This document shows positions 57,184 to 64,000 of a stretch of 64,000 nt of DNA, in pieces. The DNA is from CAVVIG01 sp050249955. Its GTDB lineage: Bacteria > Acidobacteriota > Vicinamibacteria > Vicinamibacterales > CAVVIG01. The stretch spans positions 65,608 to 129,607 of the forward strand of contig JBFWPN010000014.1 in NCBI GenBank assembly GCA_050249955.1, written 5' to 3'. The position numbers and the translations under genes are program-made. Within the stretch, counting starts at the first letter, position 1, and each line of letters begins with the position of its first letter. The notes under the pieces were generated by a model. That model had not been told where the DNA came from and did not search any database. It worked only from the letters and a program-made list of their open reading frames with translations.

Positions 57184-58389
57184 TCAGATGGGAACGACGC
57201 GAAGGTCCAGAATGTCGGCGTTTCCGCCCCGGAGCGCGGCGACCACCTCACGGTCTGGTGCCCCGTCCAGGTTGATGCGGGCGATCGCCGCCTCGGCCCC
57301 ATCGAAGACGATGTTCTCGGTCTCCTGCACGTTGAGTCCCGATCGCCGCAGATGCTCGAACACGTGCGCGAGCACGCCCGGTCGGTCGCGGTGCCGCACC
57401 ACCAGCATGTGGCTCGCCGGACTGACTTTCGCGAGGTTCACCACGTTCGGCACCTTCCCCGTCGTCATGTAGGTGCTGACAATCCGGACGGTCTCCGCGG
57501 CGATCGCTTCCTGGGCCTGGTCGGTCGAACCGCCGACGTGGTGGGTACCGTAGACGTCCGGCAGTGCGGCCAGCGGCAGGGCGAACTCGGCCGTGCCCGC
57601 AGAGGGCTCGTCAGGGTAGACGTCCAGTCCCGCCCGCACTCCCCTGGTCCGGATGGCCTGCCCGAGCGCCGCGTAATCCACCACCTCGCCGCGGGCCGTA
57701 TTGATGAAGAGGGCGCCGTGCTTCATGCTCGCGAAGAAGGCCTCGCCGAGCATCCCCCGGGTTTCCCGGCTGAGGGCGAGGTGGACGCTGACGATGTCCG
57801 AGGCGGCCGCAACCGCGTTGGGCGACCCGACAACGGTGAGGGGCAGGTCCGGCACCGATCGCCCATCGGCGAAGCGACGGCTCCACACCACCACCTTCAG
57901 CCCGAACCCGATGGCGCGCCGGGCTACCTCCTGGCCGATGTTGCCGTAGCCGACCAGGCCCAGGGTGCTGCCAAACAGCCCGCGCGCCTTCGAGTAGGCC
58001 TTCTTGTTCCAGCGACCAGCGCGCAGGTCGATGGTGCTGTCGACAATCCGCCGATCCACGGCGAGCATCAGCCCCATCGTGAGCTCGGCGACGGCAATGG
58101 CGTTCTTCCCTGGACAGTTCGAGACGTAGACGCCCCGCCTGGAGGCGGCGGCGACATCGATGGTGTTGTACCCGGCGCCGGCCCTGACGATGAGCGCGAG
58201 CACGCCAGCCTCGATCATCGCCGCCGTGACGCTCGTGCTTCGCACGATGAGCACCTCGGCCTGGGTGGCGACGATGGCGTCGCGGAGGGCGTCGTCCTTC
58301 AGCTCGGGCTGGTAGGCGACCTCGCATCCCGCAGCCAGCAGGCCGTCGATGCCGGTCTGCTCGAACGTGTCGGCGATGAGCACTTTCAT
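57184..58389 (-). CDS. serA: D-3-phosphoglycerate dehydrogenase
   Basis: First step of serine synthesis: oxidises 3-phosphoglycerate to 3-phosphohydroxypyruvate with NAD. The 401-residue length is the short type (E. coli-like, one ACT domain). The NAD site is LGLVGYGNIGQEVARRA (about 143-159). Catalytic residues lie in FINTARGEVVDYAALGQAI (Arg), DVYPDEPS (Glu) and the THHVGGST His (about 284). The C-terminal ACT domain is HMLVVRHRDRPGVLAHVFEHL onward, so serine feedback is possible. It starts 2 bases after the DUF1015 stop. No serB is seen in the window. Confidence 0.95.
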   Translation of the reverse strand: MKVLIADTFEQTGIDGLLAAGCEVAYQPELKDDALRDAIVATQAEVLIVRSTSVTAAMIEAGVLALIVRAGAGYNTIDVAAASRRGVYVSNCPGKNAIAVAELTMGLMLAVDRRIVDSTIDLRAGRWNKKAYSKARGLFGSTLGLVGYGNIGQEVARRAIGFGLKVVVWSRRFADGRSVPDLPLTVVGSPNAVAAASDIVSVHLALSRETRGMLGEAFFASMKHGALFINTARGEVVDYAALGQAIRTRGVRAGLDVYPDEPSAGTAEFALPLAALPDVYGTHHVGGSTDQAQEAIAAETVRIVSTYMTTGKVPNVVNLAKVSPASHMLVVRHRDRPGVLAHVFEHLRRSGLNVQETENIVFDGAEAAIARINLDGAPDREVVAALRGGNADILDLRVVPI

Positions 58390-58391
58390 GG

Positions 58392-59624
58392 TCAGATCAC
58401 ATGGAGGAGAAGGCCGTCACGCAGCTTCGGCTCGAACCAGGTGGATTTCGGGGGCATGATGGCGTCGGCGTCGGACACCGCCATCAGGTCGGCCACCGAG
58501 ACCGGGTGGAGGGAGAAGGCGACCGCAAATTGCCCGGAGCGGACGAGCCGCTCGAGTTCGTCGGTGCCGCGTGCCCCCCCGACGAAGTCGATGCGCTTGT
58601 CGGTGCGCACGTCCGCGATGTTCAGGGTGGGTTCGAGCAGGCTGTCCTGCAGGACGCTCACGTCGAGCGAGGCGATCGCGTCGGTGGGAGCGGGCGGTTG
58701 CTTCGCGACCAGCGAATGCCAGGCACCGTCGAGGTACATGCTGATCTCGCCGCGCTGTGCCGGTAGGGGCTGGCCCGGCGTGATGGCGAACCGGTCGGCC
58801 ACCGCAACGAGGAACTCTTCCGGCGTGCGACCGGCAAGGTCGCGCACAACCCGGTTGTACGCCAGGATCTGCACCTGGTCGTGAGGGAACGCCACGGCGA
58901 GCACGGTACGGTAGTCGGCGCCATCCCCGAGCGGCTGGGCGGACGCACGCCCTTCGGCGATCTCGGTGCGGGCACGCGCGGCGCTGGCGGCACGGTGGTG
59001 CCCATCGGCGATGTAGAGTGTCGGGATTCGCGAGAAGGCGGCCACCAGGGCGTCGCAGTCGGCGCCGAGGACCCTCCACAAGGTGTGCTGCACCCCGTCA
59101 GTCGCGGTGAAGTCGATGAGCGGCGCATGGGCGACCACGCGGCGGCACAGGTCGTTCACGTCGGCAGAGGCGCGGTACGTCAGGAAGACCGGTCCGGTCT
59201 GCGCACCGAGCGCGAGCATGTGACGTGTCCGGTCGTCTTCCTTGTCGCGACGGGTACGCTCGTGCTTCTTGATGACGTCGCGGTCGTACTCATCGATCGA
59301 GAAGCACCCGGCCAGCCCCACCTGCTCGTGATCGTTCATGCGTAAACGGTAGAAGTAGAGGCCCGGTTCGGCATCGAGTTCGAACTGCTCCGCGATGAGG
59401 GCCCGGTAGTTGCGGCGAGCATGCGCGTACACGGCCTCGTCGTACGGGTCGGTCGCGGGCGGCAGGTCGACTTCGGCCCTCGAGACGTGAAGGAAGCTCA
59501 GCGTCTGCTCCGCGGCGAGGAGCCGGGCTTCGTCGCTGCTGACCACGTCGTAAGGGACGGCCGCGATTGCGGACGCCGCTGACGGTTTCGGGCGAAGGGC
59601 GCGAAAAGGATGGAGGGTGGCCAT
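58392..59624 (-). CDS. DUF1015 family protein in the serine operon
   Basis: A 410-residue protein of the DUF1015 family, a cytoplasmic family without an established reaction that is often found beside serA/serC. Recognisable segments are LHPFRALRPKPSAASAIAAVPYDVVSSDEAR at the start, FYRLRMNDHEQVGLAGCFSIDEYD, KKHERTRRDKEDDRTRHMLAL, TLYIADGHHRAASAAR (a likely active-site loop with two His), and IMPPKSTWFEPKLRDGLLL at the end. It is the first gene of the DUF1015-serA-serC operon. A GATAAT box ends 8 bases before ATG 59624 and no Shine-Dalgarno sequence is present. A role linked to serine or phosphoserine is inferred from position. Confidence 0.9.
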   Translation of the reverse strand: MATLHPFRALRPKPSAASAIAAVPYDVVSSDEARLLAAEQTLSFLHVSRAEVDLPPATDPYDEAVYAHARRNYRALIAEQFELDAEPGLYFYRLRMNDHEQVGLAGCFSIDEYDRDVIKKHERTRRDKEDDRTRHMLALGAQTGPVFLTYRASADVNDLCRRVVAHAPLIDFTATDGVQHTLWRVLGADCDALVAAFSRIPTLYIADGHHRAASAARARTEIAEGRASAQPLGDGADYRTVLAVAFPHDQVQILAYNRVVRDLAGRTPEEFLVAVADRFAITPGQPLPAQRGEISMYLDGAWHSLVAKQPPAPTDAIASLDVSVLQDSLLEPTLNIADVRTDKRIDFVGGARGTDELERLVRSGQFAVAFSLHPVSVADLMAVSDADAIMPPKSTWFEPKLRDGLLLHVI

Positions 59625-59632
59625 TCGCCCGG

Positions 59633-59638
59633 ATTATC
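59633..59638 (-). promoter_or_regulatory. Leaderless-type -10 box of the DUF1015-serA-serC operon
   Basis: GATAAT on the minus strand, 8 bases before ATG 59624. The -35 region is weak. No Shine-Dalgarno sequence is present. Confidence 0.42.
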
Positions 59639-59672
59639 GCACCGCTGCGTGAACGGGGACTCGGGACTTGGC

Positions 59673-60572
59673 TCATGCCCGCGGCGTGTCGAGCCCGGCC
59701 AGTTCGAAGAACACCGTGCCCAGTGCGGAGTAGTCGAGGTCGGCCCCGCCGGAGGCGACGAGGACATTGAGCAGCTGGGCCACCAGGGCTGTGGCTGGCA
59801 CCGCGGACCCGGTCGAGGCCGCCACCTCTGTGGCGAGGCGCAGGTCCTTCTGATAGAGGCGCGCGCGGAAACCCGGGACGTAGTTGCCCTTGAGCATCCG
59901 CTCGCCGTGCACATCGAGCACCCGGCTCGCGGCGAATCCGCCCAGGAGCGCCTCGCGTACGCGCGCCGGATCGACGCCGGCCTTTCTCGCGATGGTGAAG
60001 GCTTCACTCACGCCTGCGAGAGCACCACCGATCGCAATCTGGTTGCAGACCTTGCAGACCTGGCCGGAACCGGGTTCCGTACCCACATGCACGATGCGCT
60101 CGGGGTTGCCCATGCATTCGAGGATCGGCCGCACGCGAGCGACCGCTGACGCGTCGCCGCCGATCATGATGGACAACGTGGCATTGATGGCGCCGATCTC
60201 GCCTCCGCTCACGGGAGCGTCCAGCATCAGGCTTCCTCGCGCCGCCACCTGGCTGGCCAGCGCCCGGGTGGCCACCGGTGAGATGCTGCTCATGTCGATG
60301 ACGACCGACCCCGGCCTGAGCGTCTCGAGGACGCCGTCGGACCCGGCGATCACCGCCTCGACGTCCGGGGTGTCTGGCACCATGGTGATGACCACCGACG
60401 CCTGCGCCGCCACGGCCGACGGGGAGTCTGCGGATTCGGCGCCGGCCGCCACCAGTTCCTCGACGGCAGCATGGCTGCGGTTGCTGACGACGACGCGGAA
60501 CCCCTTGGCGAGGATGTGCTTCGCCATGGGTCGCCCCATGACGCCAAGTCCGATAAAGCCAACTGTCTCCAT
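59673..60572 (-). CDS. Beta-hydroxyacid dehydrogenase (3-hydroxyisobutyrate / tartronate-semialdehyde reductase-like)
   Basis: A 299-residue NAD(P)-dependent enzyme. The cofactor motif is VGFIGLGVMGRPMAKHI at the N terminus, the substrate motif DAPVSGGEIGAINATLSIM (about 117-135) and the catalytic Lys in GQVCKVCNQIAIGG (about 168) are typical; KDLRLATEVA marks the cofactor-side Lys. The family interconverts 3-hydroxyacids and semialdehydes, for example tartronate semialdehyde to glycerate, which would feed 3-phosphoglycerate and hence the neighbouring serine operon; that link is inference. ATG 60572 follows GAGGC. The gap to the DUF1015 gene is 48 bases. Confidence 0.92.
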   Translation of the reverse strand: METVGFIGLGVMGRPMAKHILAKGFRVVVSNRSHAAVEELVAAGAESADSPSAVAAQASVVITMVPDTPDVEAVIAGSDGVLETLRPGSVVIDMSSISPVATRALASQVAARGSLMLDAPVSGGEIGAINATLSIMIGGDASAVARVRPILECMGNPERIVHVGTEPGSGQVCKVCNQIAIGGALAGVSEAFTIARKAGVDPARVREALLGGFAASRVLDVHGERMLKGNYVPGFRARLYQKDLRLATEVAASTGSAVPATALVAQLLNVLVASGGADLDYSALGTVFFELAGLDTPRA

Positions 60573-60675
60573 TGGTGCCTCGTTCACTGTGAAGTCGGGG
60601 TGGATGTGCCGCACCGTAGGCGGCTCGGGCCTGCAGCGCGTGCGGCGTCGCGATTATCCGGCGGAGTGGCCCCCA

Positions 60676-60704
60676 TTCTCAATCATGAGTTGGCAATCTA
60701 CAAT
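60676..60704 (+). promoter_or_regulatory. Possible promoter of the pteridine-reductase-like SDR gene
   Basis: TTCTCA (60676-60681), 17 bases, TACAAT (60699-60704). The leader would be about 45 bases and includes GGAGG before the ATG, so this gene is of the ordinary led type. Confidence 0.4.
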
Positions 60705-60757
60705 CCGGGTGCGGCCTGTGCCGCCCCTCGGGTGGCCTTCACCGGAGGCGAGCCGGA

Positions 60758-61507
60758 ATGGAACCCATGACACTCCAGGGCTGTGTAGCGCTCATCACCG
60801 GTGCGAAACGGATCGGGGCCGTGGTCGCGGAGAGCCTCGCTGCTCGCGGCGCGCATGTGGCGCTTTCATACGCGCGATCCGAGGCGGAGGCCCGGAAGGC
60901 CGCGACTGCCGTTGAGGCCGCTGGTGCGCGGGCGGCGATCTTCAGGGCAGACCTCAGCGATCCAGGCGCGTGTCGCGCGCTCGTCGATGATGTCGTTGGC
61001 GCGCTCGGCAGGATAGACATCCTCGTCAACATGGCGTCGGTGTACACGCATCGGCCCCTCGAGGAGCTGACGCTCGCCGACTGGGACGCCGTGCTCAATG
61101 TCGATCTCCGGGCGGCGTACCTCTGCTCGCATGCGGCTGTGCCGCACATGCGGCGTCAGGGCCGCGGCCGCATCATCAACTTCAGCGACTGGGTGGCTGC
61201 GAGCAGCCGTCCGCGCTATCGGGGGTTCGTGCCCTACTACGTGGCCAAGGCGGGCGTGAAGGCGCTCAGCGAGGCGCTTGCGCTGGAGTTGGCTGCAGAC
61301 AACATCCTCGTCAACACCATTGCGCCTGGTCCGATCGTGGCTCCGCCGGGAACGACGCCCGAGGAGTACCGGGCGGTGGAGGAGGCGACGCCACTGGGCC
61401 GCTGGGGCGGGGAGCTGGAGATCGCGCGAGCGGTGCTGGCGTTGCTCGAGAGCGACTTCATCACCGGCGAGACCATCCGCGTGGATGGGGGCCGGCATCT
61501 GCGCTGA
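60758..61507 (+). CDS. SDR oxidoreductase, pteridine reductase (FolM/PTR1)-like
   Basis: A 249-residue reductase. The cofactor loop is TGAKRIGAVVAESLAARGAHV, with the Arg and the following SYARSEAEAR that favour NADPH in pteridine reductases. The active-site strand reads RIINFSDWVAASS, so Asp stands where classical SDRs have Ser, and YYVAK supplies Tyr and Lys; an Asp-Tyr-Lys set is the pteridine reductase/FolM pattern. Dihydropteridine or dihydrofolate reduction is therefore plausible. It starts at ATG 60758 or 60767, with GGAGG upstream. It converges on a MetF-like folate enzyme gene 57 bases away, which fits a folate role. Confidence 0.82.
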   Translation: MEPMTLQGCVALITGAKRIGAVVAESLAARGAHVALSYARSEAEARKAATAVEAAGARAAIFRADLSDPGACRALVDDVVGALGRIDILVNMASVYTHRPLEELTLADWDAVLNVDLRAAYLCSHAAVPHMRRQGRGRIINFSDWVAASSRPRYRGFVPYYVAKAGVKALSEALALELAADNILVNTIAPGPIVAPPGTTPEEYRAVEEATPLGRWGGELEIARAVLALLESDFITGETIRVDGGRHLR

Positions 61508-61564
61508 GGCGCCGCGGACCGTCCCGTTCGGCGCACCTGAGAGTGGGCGGCCGGAGACGCGTGC

Positions 61565-62410
61565 TCAGAGGCCGGCGCGCTCGAGAATCGCGGAGAGGAC
61601 CTGCTGGGCGCGGGCAACCGGCAGGTTGCTGATGTAGAAGTGCCTCGCGCCGGCGTCGACCAGGGCACGGAGGGTCGTGGCGCAGATCTCGTCCGGAGTG
61701 GCACCCGCGGCAAAGTCCTGCGTCAGTCCCTCCACGGGAACCGGCAGGAATCCCTTCAGGAGGGCGAGCGTGCGGGGGTTGGCGCTGCGGTAGTAGAAGA
61801 CTCCGAACACACCGGGCAGGGCCACCTGCCTCCGGCGTGTCTCGCCGAGGAAGCGCTCCACAACCGGCAGGTCGTGGTGGCTGACCACCTGCGTGAGGTA
61901 GAACTCGGCCGTGAAGTGCTGCTCGAGCAGGAAGTCCACCTGGCGGGTGGCTGCGGCATGGGGATTGGCCCAGCCTCCGAGTGCGAGCGCAGGGTCGTGG
62001 GCACGAAGGATCTGGCGCAGTTCCCAGGCATGCTCGACGCACCTGGGCGTCCCCACGCTCTTGTCGCCGCCGAGCACCACCAGGGCCGGGAAGCCGCTCT
62101 GGCGTGCGCGTTCGGCGTACGACAGGCAGTACTCCATGCTGTGCTTGGAGGTCATGAACGGCACGATCCGCTCGCGCGGCACGTCCCGCTGCAGGTTGGT
62201 CACCAGATGCCGGAGGTTGTCTTCTTCCGCGGCACCGACCGCACTGTCGGTCAGGAAGACGTAGGTGCCTGCCCGCGTCAGGCGCCGGACGGCGTGGTAG
62301 GTGTCGATCCACGCGTCCATGCCTTCGGCCGAGGCGAGCTCGGCGCGTGGCGGGCGCAGTTCCGCGGCGAACACCGGTGAGCCGGAGCGCAGCGCGGAGA
62401 GGAAATCCAT
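61565..62410 (-). CDS. Methylenetetrahydrofolate reductase-like protein (MetF superfamily)
   Basis: A 281-residue flavin-type TIM-barrel protein resembling MetF, which makes the 5-methyltetrahydrofolate used by MetH. Visible family features are VFAAELRPPRAELASAEGMD (with the early Glu), TNLQRDVPRERIVPFMTSKH, ALVVLGGDKSVG, the AEFYLTQVVSHHDLPVVERF segment, GVFGVFYYRSANPRTLALLKG and the C-terminal FYISNLPVARAQQVLSAILE. It is divergent enough from E. coli MetF that I give no symbol; a related methylene-folate enzyme is possible. ATG 62410 is chosen; the earlier in-frame start is TTG in repeat sequence. Confidence 0.75.
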   Translation of the reverse strand: MDFLSALRSGSPVFAAELRPPRAELASAEGMDAWIDTYHAVRRLTRAGTYVFLTDSAVGAAEEDNLRHLVTNLQRDVPRERIVPFMTSKHSMEYCLSYAERARQSGFPALVVLGGDKSVGTPRCVEHAWELRQILRAHDPALALGGWANPHAAATRQVDFLLEQHFTAEFYLTQVVSHHDLPVVERFLGETRRRQVALPGVFGVFYYRSANPRTLALLKGFLPVPVEGLTQDFAAGATPDEICATTLRALVDAGARHFYISNLPVARAQQVLSAILERAGL

Positions 62411-62459
62411 CGACGGATTCACCGGCAGGTGGGGCGGGTCAGGCAGGTGGGACTGCAAC

Positions 62460-62504
62460 AGGCGGGTGGGACGGTCCCACCAGCCCTTCCAGTCCTACCC
62501 GCCT
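62460..62504. repeat. Nested inverted repeats between the MetF-like and small-protein genes
   Basis: AGGCGGGT (62460-62467) pairs with ACCCGCCT (62497-62504), and inside it GGTGGGAC (62465-62472) pairs with GTCCCACC (62474-62481). The elements GGGTGGGAC and GTCCTACCC resemble the hairpin after metH (31058-31095). It lies just after the stop of the gene at 62513 (read on the minus strand), where a terminator is expected. Confidence 0.5.
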
Positions 62505-62512
62505 TCGAGCGA

Positions 62513-62938
62513 CTACTTGACGGCCTTCAGGACCTCGTCCACGAGGAACAGGTCCGTGAGGAGCGCGCGCAGGTGGATGGACGCGTTCAGGTTGTCGATC
62601 ACCTGCGAGCTGATGGAAGGCTGTGCGATCACCAGGGCGATGGCCGCACGGGCGGCCTTCGCGTCGGTGTCGATCACCTGCATGAAGGCCGTATAGGGCG
62701 CGAGCGACGGGTCGGTCGCCTCGGTGGCGAACGAGGCGACGAACGTGCTGAGGCTGCCGAGCGCAGCCTCAGCCTTCGCGAGGTACTCGCGGACCTGGCC
62801 GCCCTTGGCGCTTCCGGCGTCGCTGGCGAGGCCCTGTCCGGCGTAGGCGAGCATGAACTCGTACGCCTCTTCGACCGTGTTGCAGCGCGTGTTCAGTTCC
62901 ACGCGCGCGCGGGAGAGCAGTTCAGCCGGCTGGCTCAC
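62513..62938 (-). CDS. Small helical protein in a cytochrome b operon
   Basis: A 141-residue protein started at GTG 62938, which overlaps the cytochrome b stop by one base (TAGTG). It has no signal peptide or membrane helix; the sequence is helical (AELLSRARVELNTRCNTVEEAYEFMLAYAGQG, YLAKAEAALGSLSTFVASFATE, LNASIHLRALLTDLFLVDEVLKAV). No family is recognised. The tight coupling to a formate-dehydrogenase-gamma-like cytochrome suggests an accessory or assembly role; this is inference. Confidence 0.75.
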   Translation of the reverse strand: MSQPAELLSRARVELNTRCNTVEEAYEFMLAYAGQGLASDAGSAKGGQVREYLAKAEAALGSLSTFVASFATEATDPSLAPYTAFMQVIDTDAKAARAAIALVIAQPSISSQVIDNLNASIHLRALLTDLFLVDEVLKAVK

Positions 62939-63777
62939 TAGCGACCAGCCGTCTGCGACGAGCCGCGGACGTTCCAGCGGCGCGGGTCGTGGTGCTCGAG
63001 GTACTGGCGGCGCGTAATCGTTCCGAAGACCATGGACTTGGTGATCCAGAACTTCTCCGGGCGCAGCGCGAAGTAGACGTGCGCGATCACGAGGCCGACG
63101 AGGGCGACGCCGCAGGCGCCGTGCAGCACGTAGGTGAAGCCCCACGTCGTGTCCGCCATGATGTACGGGTTGCGCTCGAAGATCGGCTGGCGCACGCGCG
63201 ACATCATGATCATGCCGGAGATGGACACCGACAGGCCGACCACGACGAGCGCGAGGTGGTAGAGCCGGTTACCGAGCGGATACTTGCCGGTCTTCGGGCC
63301 GTCCGAGGAGCCCGCGAGTTCGGCGGCCATCTCGGCGCGGAACTCCGGGATGTCCTTCGGGCCGATCCAGATCGACCAGAAGTCCATGAAGAACGTGGCG
63401 TGAATGATGTGGTAGATGATCGAGGCGGTCAGCAGCAGGCCGGCCATCCAGTGCCATTCCACCCAGGCGAAGCGGATGCCCACAATCGGCAGGAACGCCG
63501 TGAGGAGCAGCGCGAACATCGCGAAGGCCATGACCCAGTGGAACACGCGCGCCATGAAGGAGTGCCGCGTGATCATCTCCGGAAGGTCCTTGTGCGCCGA
63601 CTCGAGCGCGTCGGTCTCGGCCTTGCCGCGCTTCCTGTTCGACGACAGGATCATGTAGCTCGCGTGCGCCACCAGGAAAATGAGTCCGGCGAACAAAGCC
63701 GCCCAGAACAGGTCCCAGGAGATGTGCGTGAGGATCCGTTGACCCCACGGGTTCCGTCCCCACGTCAGGAAATCCAT
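62938..63777 (-). CDS. Cytochrome b subunit, formate dehydrogenase gamma-like
   Basis: A 279-residue di-haem membrane protein that passes electrons between a periplasmic partner and the quinone pool. Five hydrophobic helices are visible, the first LFWAALFAGLIFLVAHASYMIL. Candidate haem His residues lie in RHSFMARVFHWVMAF, VEWHWMAGLLL, IIYHIIHATF, NRLYHLALVVVG and VLHGACGVALVGLVIAHVYF. The C-terminal MVFGTITRRQYLEHHDPRRW matches the tail of formate dehydrogenase gamma subunits. ATG 63777 has GGAGG six bases upstream. The catalytic subunit is not in the window, so the substrate is open; the partial gene upstream may be its electron-transfer partner. Confidence 0.88.
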   Translation of the reverse strand: MDFLTWGRNPWGQRILTHISWDLFWAALFAGLIFLVAHASYMILSSNRKRGKAETDALESAHKDLPEMITRHSFMARVFHWVMAFAMFALLLTAFLPIVGIRFAWVEWHWMAGLLLTASIIYHIIHATFFMDFWSIWIGPKDIPEFRAEMAAELAGSSDGPKTGKYPLGNRLYHLALVVVGLSVSISGMIMMSRVRQPIFERNPYIMADTTWGFTYVLHGACGVALVGLVIAHVYFALRPEKFWITKSMVFGTITRRQYLEHHDPRRWNVRGSSQTAGR

Positions 63778-63872
63778 ATCTGCCTCCAACGAGCCACGAC
63801 CAGTCGGGTCCGGGCTGGCTTGCCCGGATCCGGCTGGCCGTTACGTCTGTTTCATCCGTTCCAGAAGGGTTG

Positions 63873-64000
63873 TTACGTCGTCGCCTGCGCGTTGCCGCGG
63901 ATGGCGCGCTTGACGAGATTGCGCATCAGCGGAATCTTGTAGGCGTTGTAGCGCAGCGCCACCGCCCCCGCGATCGCCTGCTCGCCCGCCGCGCTCGCCG
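63873..64000 (-). CDS. C-terminal end of a gene upstream of cytochrome b (partial)
   Basis: An open frame enters from the right edge and ends at TAA 63873-63875. The visible end contains GEQAIAGAVALRYNAYKIP and RNLVKRAIRGNAQATT. It is too short to name. It lies 95 bases upstream of the cytochrome b start on the same strand and probably belongs to the same respiratory operon. Confidence 0.6.
   Translation of the reverse strand, partial: ASAAGEQAIAGAVALRYNAYKIPLMRNLVKRAIRGNAQATT

Overview
The window is high-GC DNA (roughly two thirds G+C by eye) from a bacterium that is most likely an acidobacterium, probably Vicinamibacteria/Luteitalea-like. This is inferred from several signs: an Oar-like TonB receptor with an N-terminal carboxypeptidase-regulatory-type domain, paired acidobacterial-style VWFA proteins, many secreted proteins of unknown function, and a subtilisin with a long NIVWGT array. 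It looks like ordinary chromosome. I saw no rRNA, tRNA, CRISPR array, insertion sequence or phage gene. About 50 genes are packed tightly, with many 1-4 base overlaps.

Layout. 1-7.6 kb: the N-terminal part of a TonB-dependent receptor; a P1 peptidase / Na+ symporter / SDR operon; and, divergent from it, an ArgE/DapE deacylase with a class III aminotransferase. 7.6-14.4 kb: a three-gene operon with overlapping stop and start codons (large secreted protein, canonical VWFA protein, degenerate VWFA+TPR protein). 14.4-28.5 kb: ParE-type topoisomerase B, aminotransferase, M14 peptidase with a one-domain asparaginase homologue, DinB and GNAT proteins, a barrel-like protein, glnS, an SRPBCC protein and a sulfurtransferase. 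28.5-30.7 kb: the S8 protease with 21 NIVWGT-type repeats. 31-43 kb: two separate transcription units, each led by an ArsR-methyltransferase fusion, one with metH and one with ahcY. Between them lie an Fpg-like glycosylase and a metalloprotease/propeller/barrel fusion. 43-54.5 kb: envelope proteins, a SixA-like protein, an M28 peptidase, Ku, a lipoprotein and DNA polymerase I. 54.5-64 kb: pcnB, a DUF1015-serA-serC operon, a hydroxyisobutyrate-dehydrogenase-like enzyme, a pteridine-reductase-like SDR facing a MetF-like gene, and the end of a cytochrome b operon.

How the genes work together. MetH, AhcY and the MetF-like protein cover much of the one-carbon/activated-methyl cycle. The two fusion regulators have similar recognition helices and inverted repeats of the same form (ATC-N10-GAT) at their own promoters or start codons. 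This suggests a local regulon like that of SahR in Proteobacteria. SerA and SerC supply serine, the usual one-carbon donor.

The observations most worth following are the NIVWGT array, the twin SahR-like switches, and a recurring layout in which a -10 box (usually TANNNT) lies 6-8 bases before the start codon of genes lacking a Shine-Dalgarno sequence, which points to widespread leaderless mRNAs. All functions are read from sequence motifs by eye; no database search was run.
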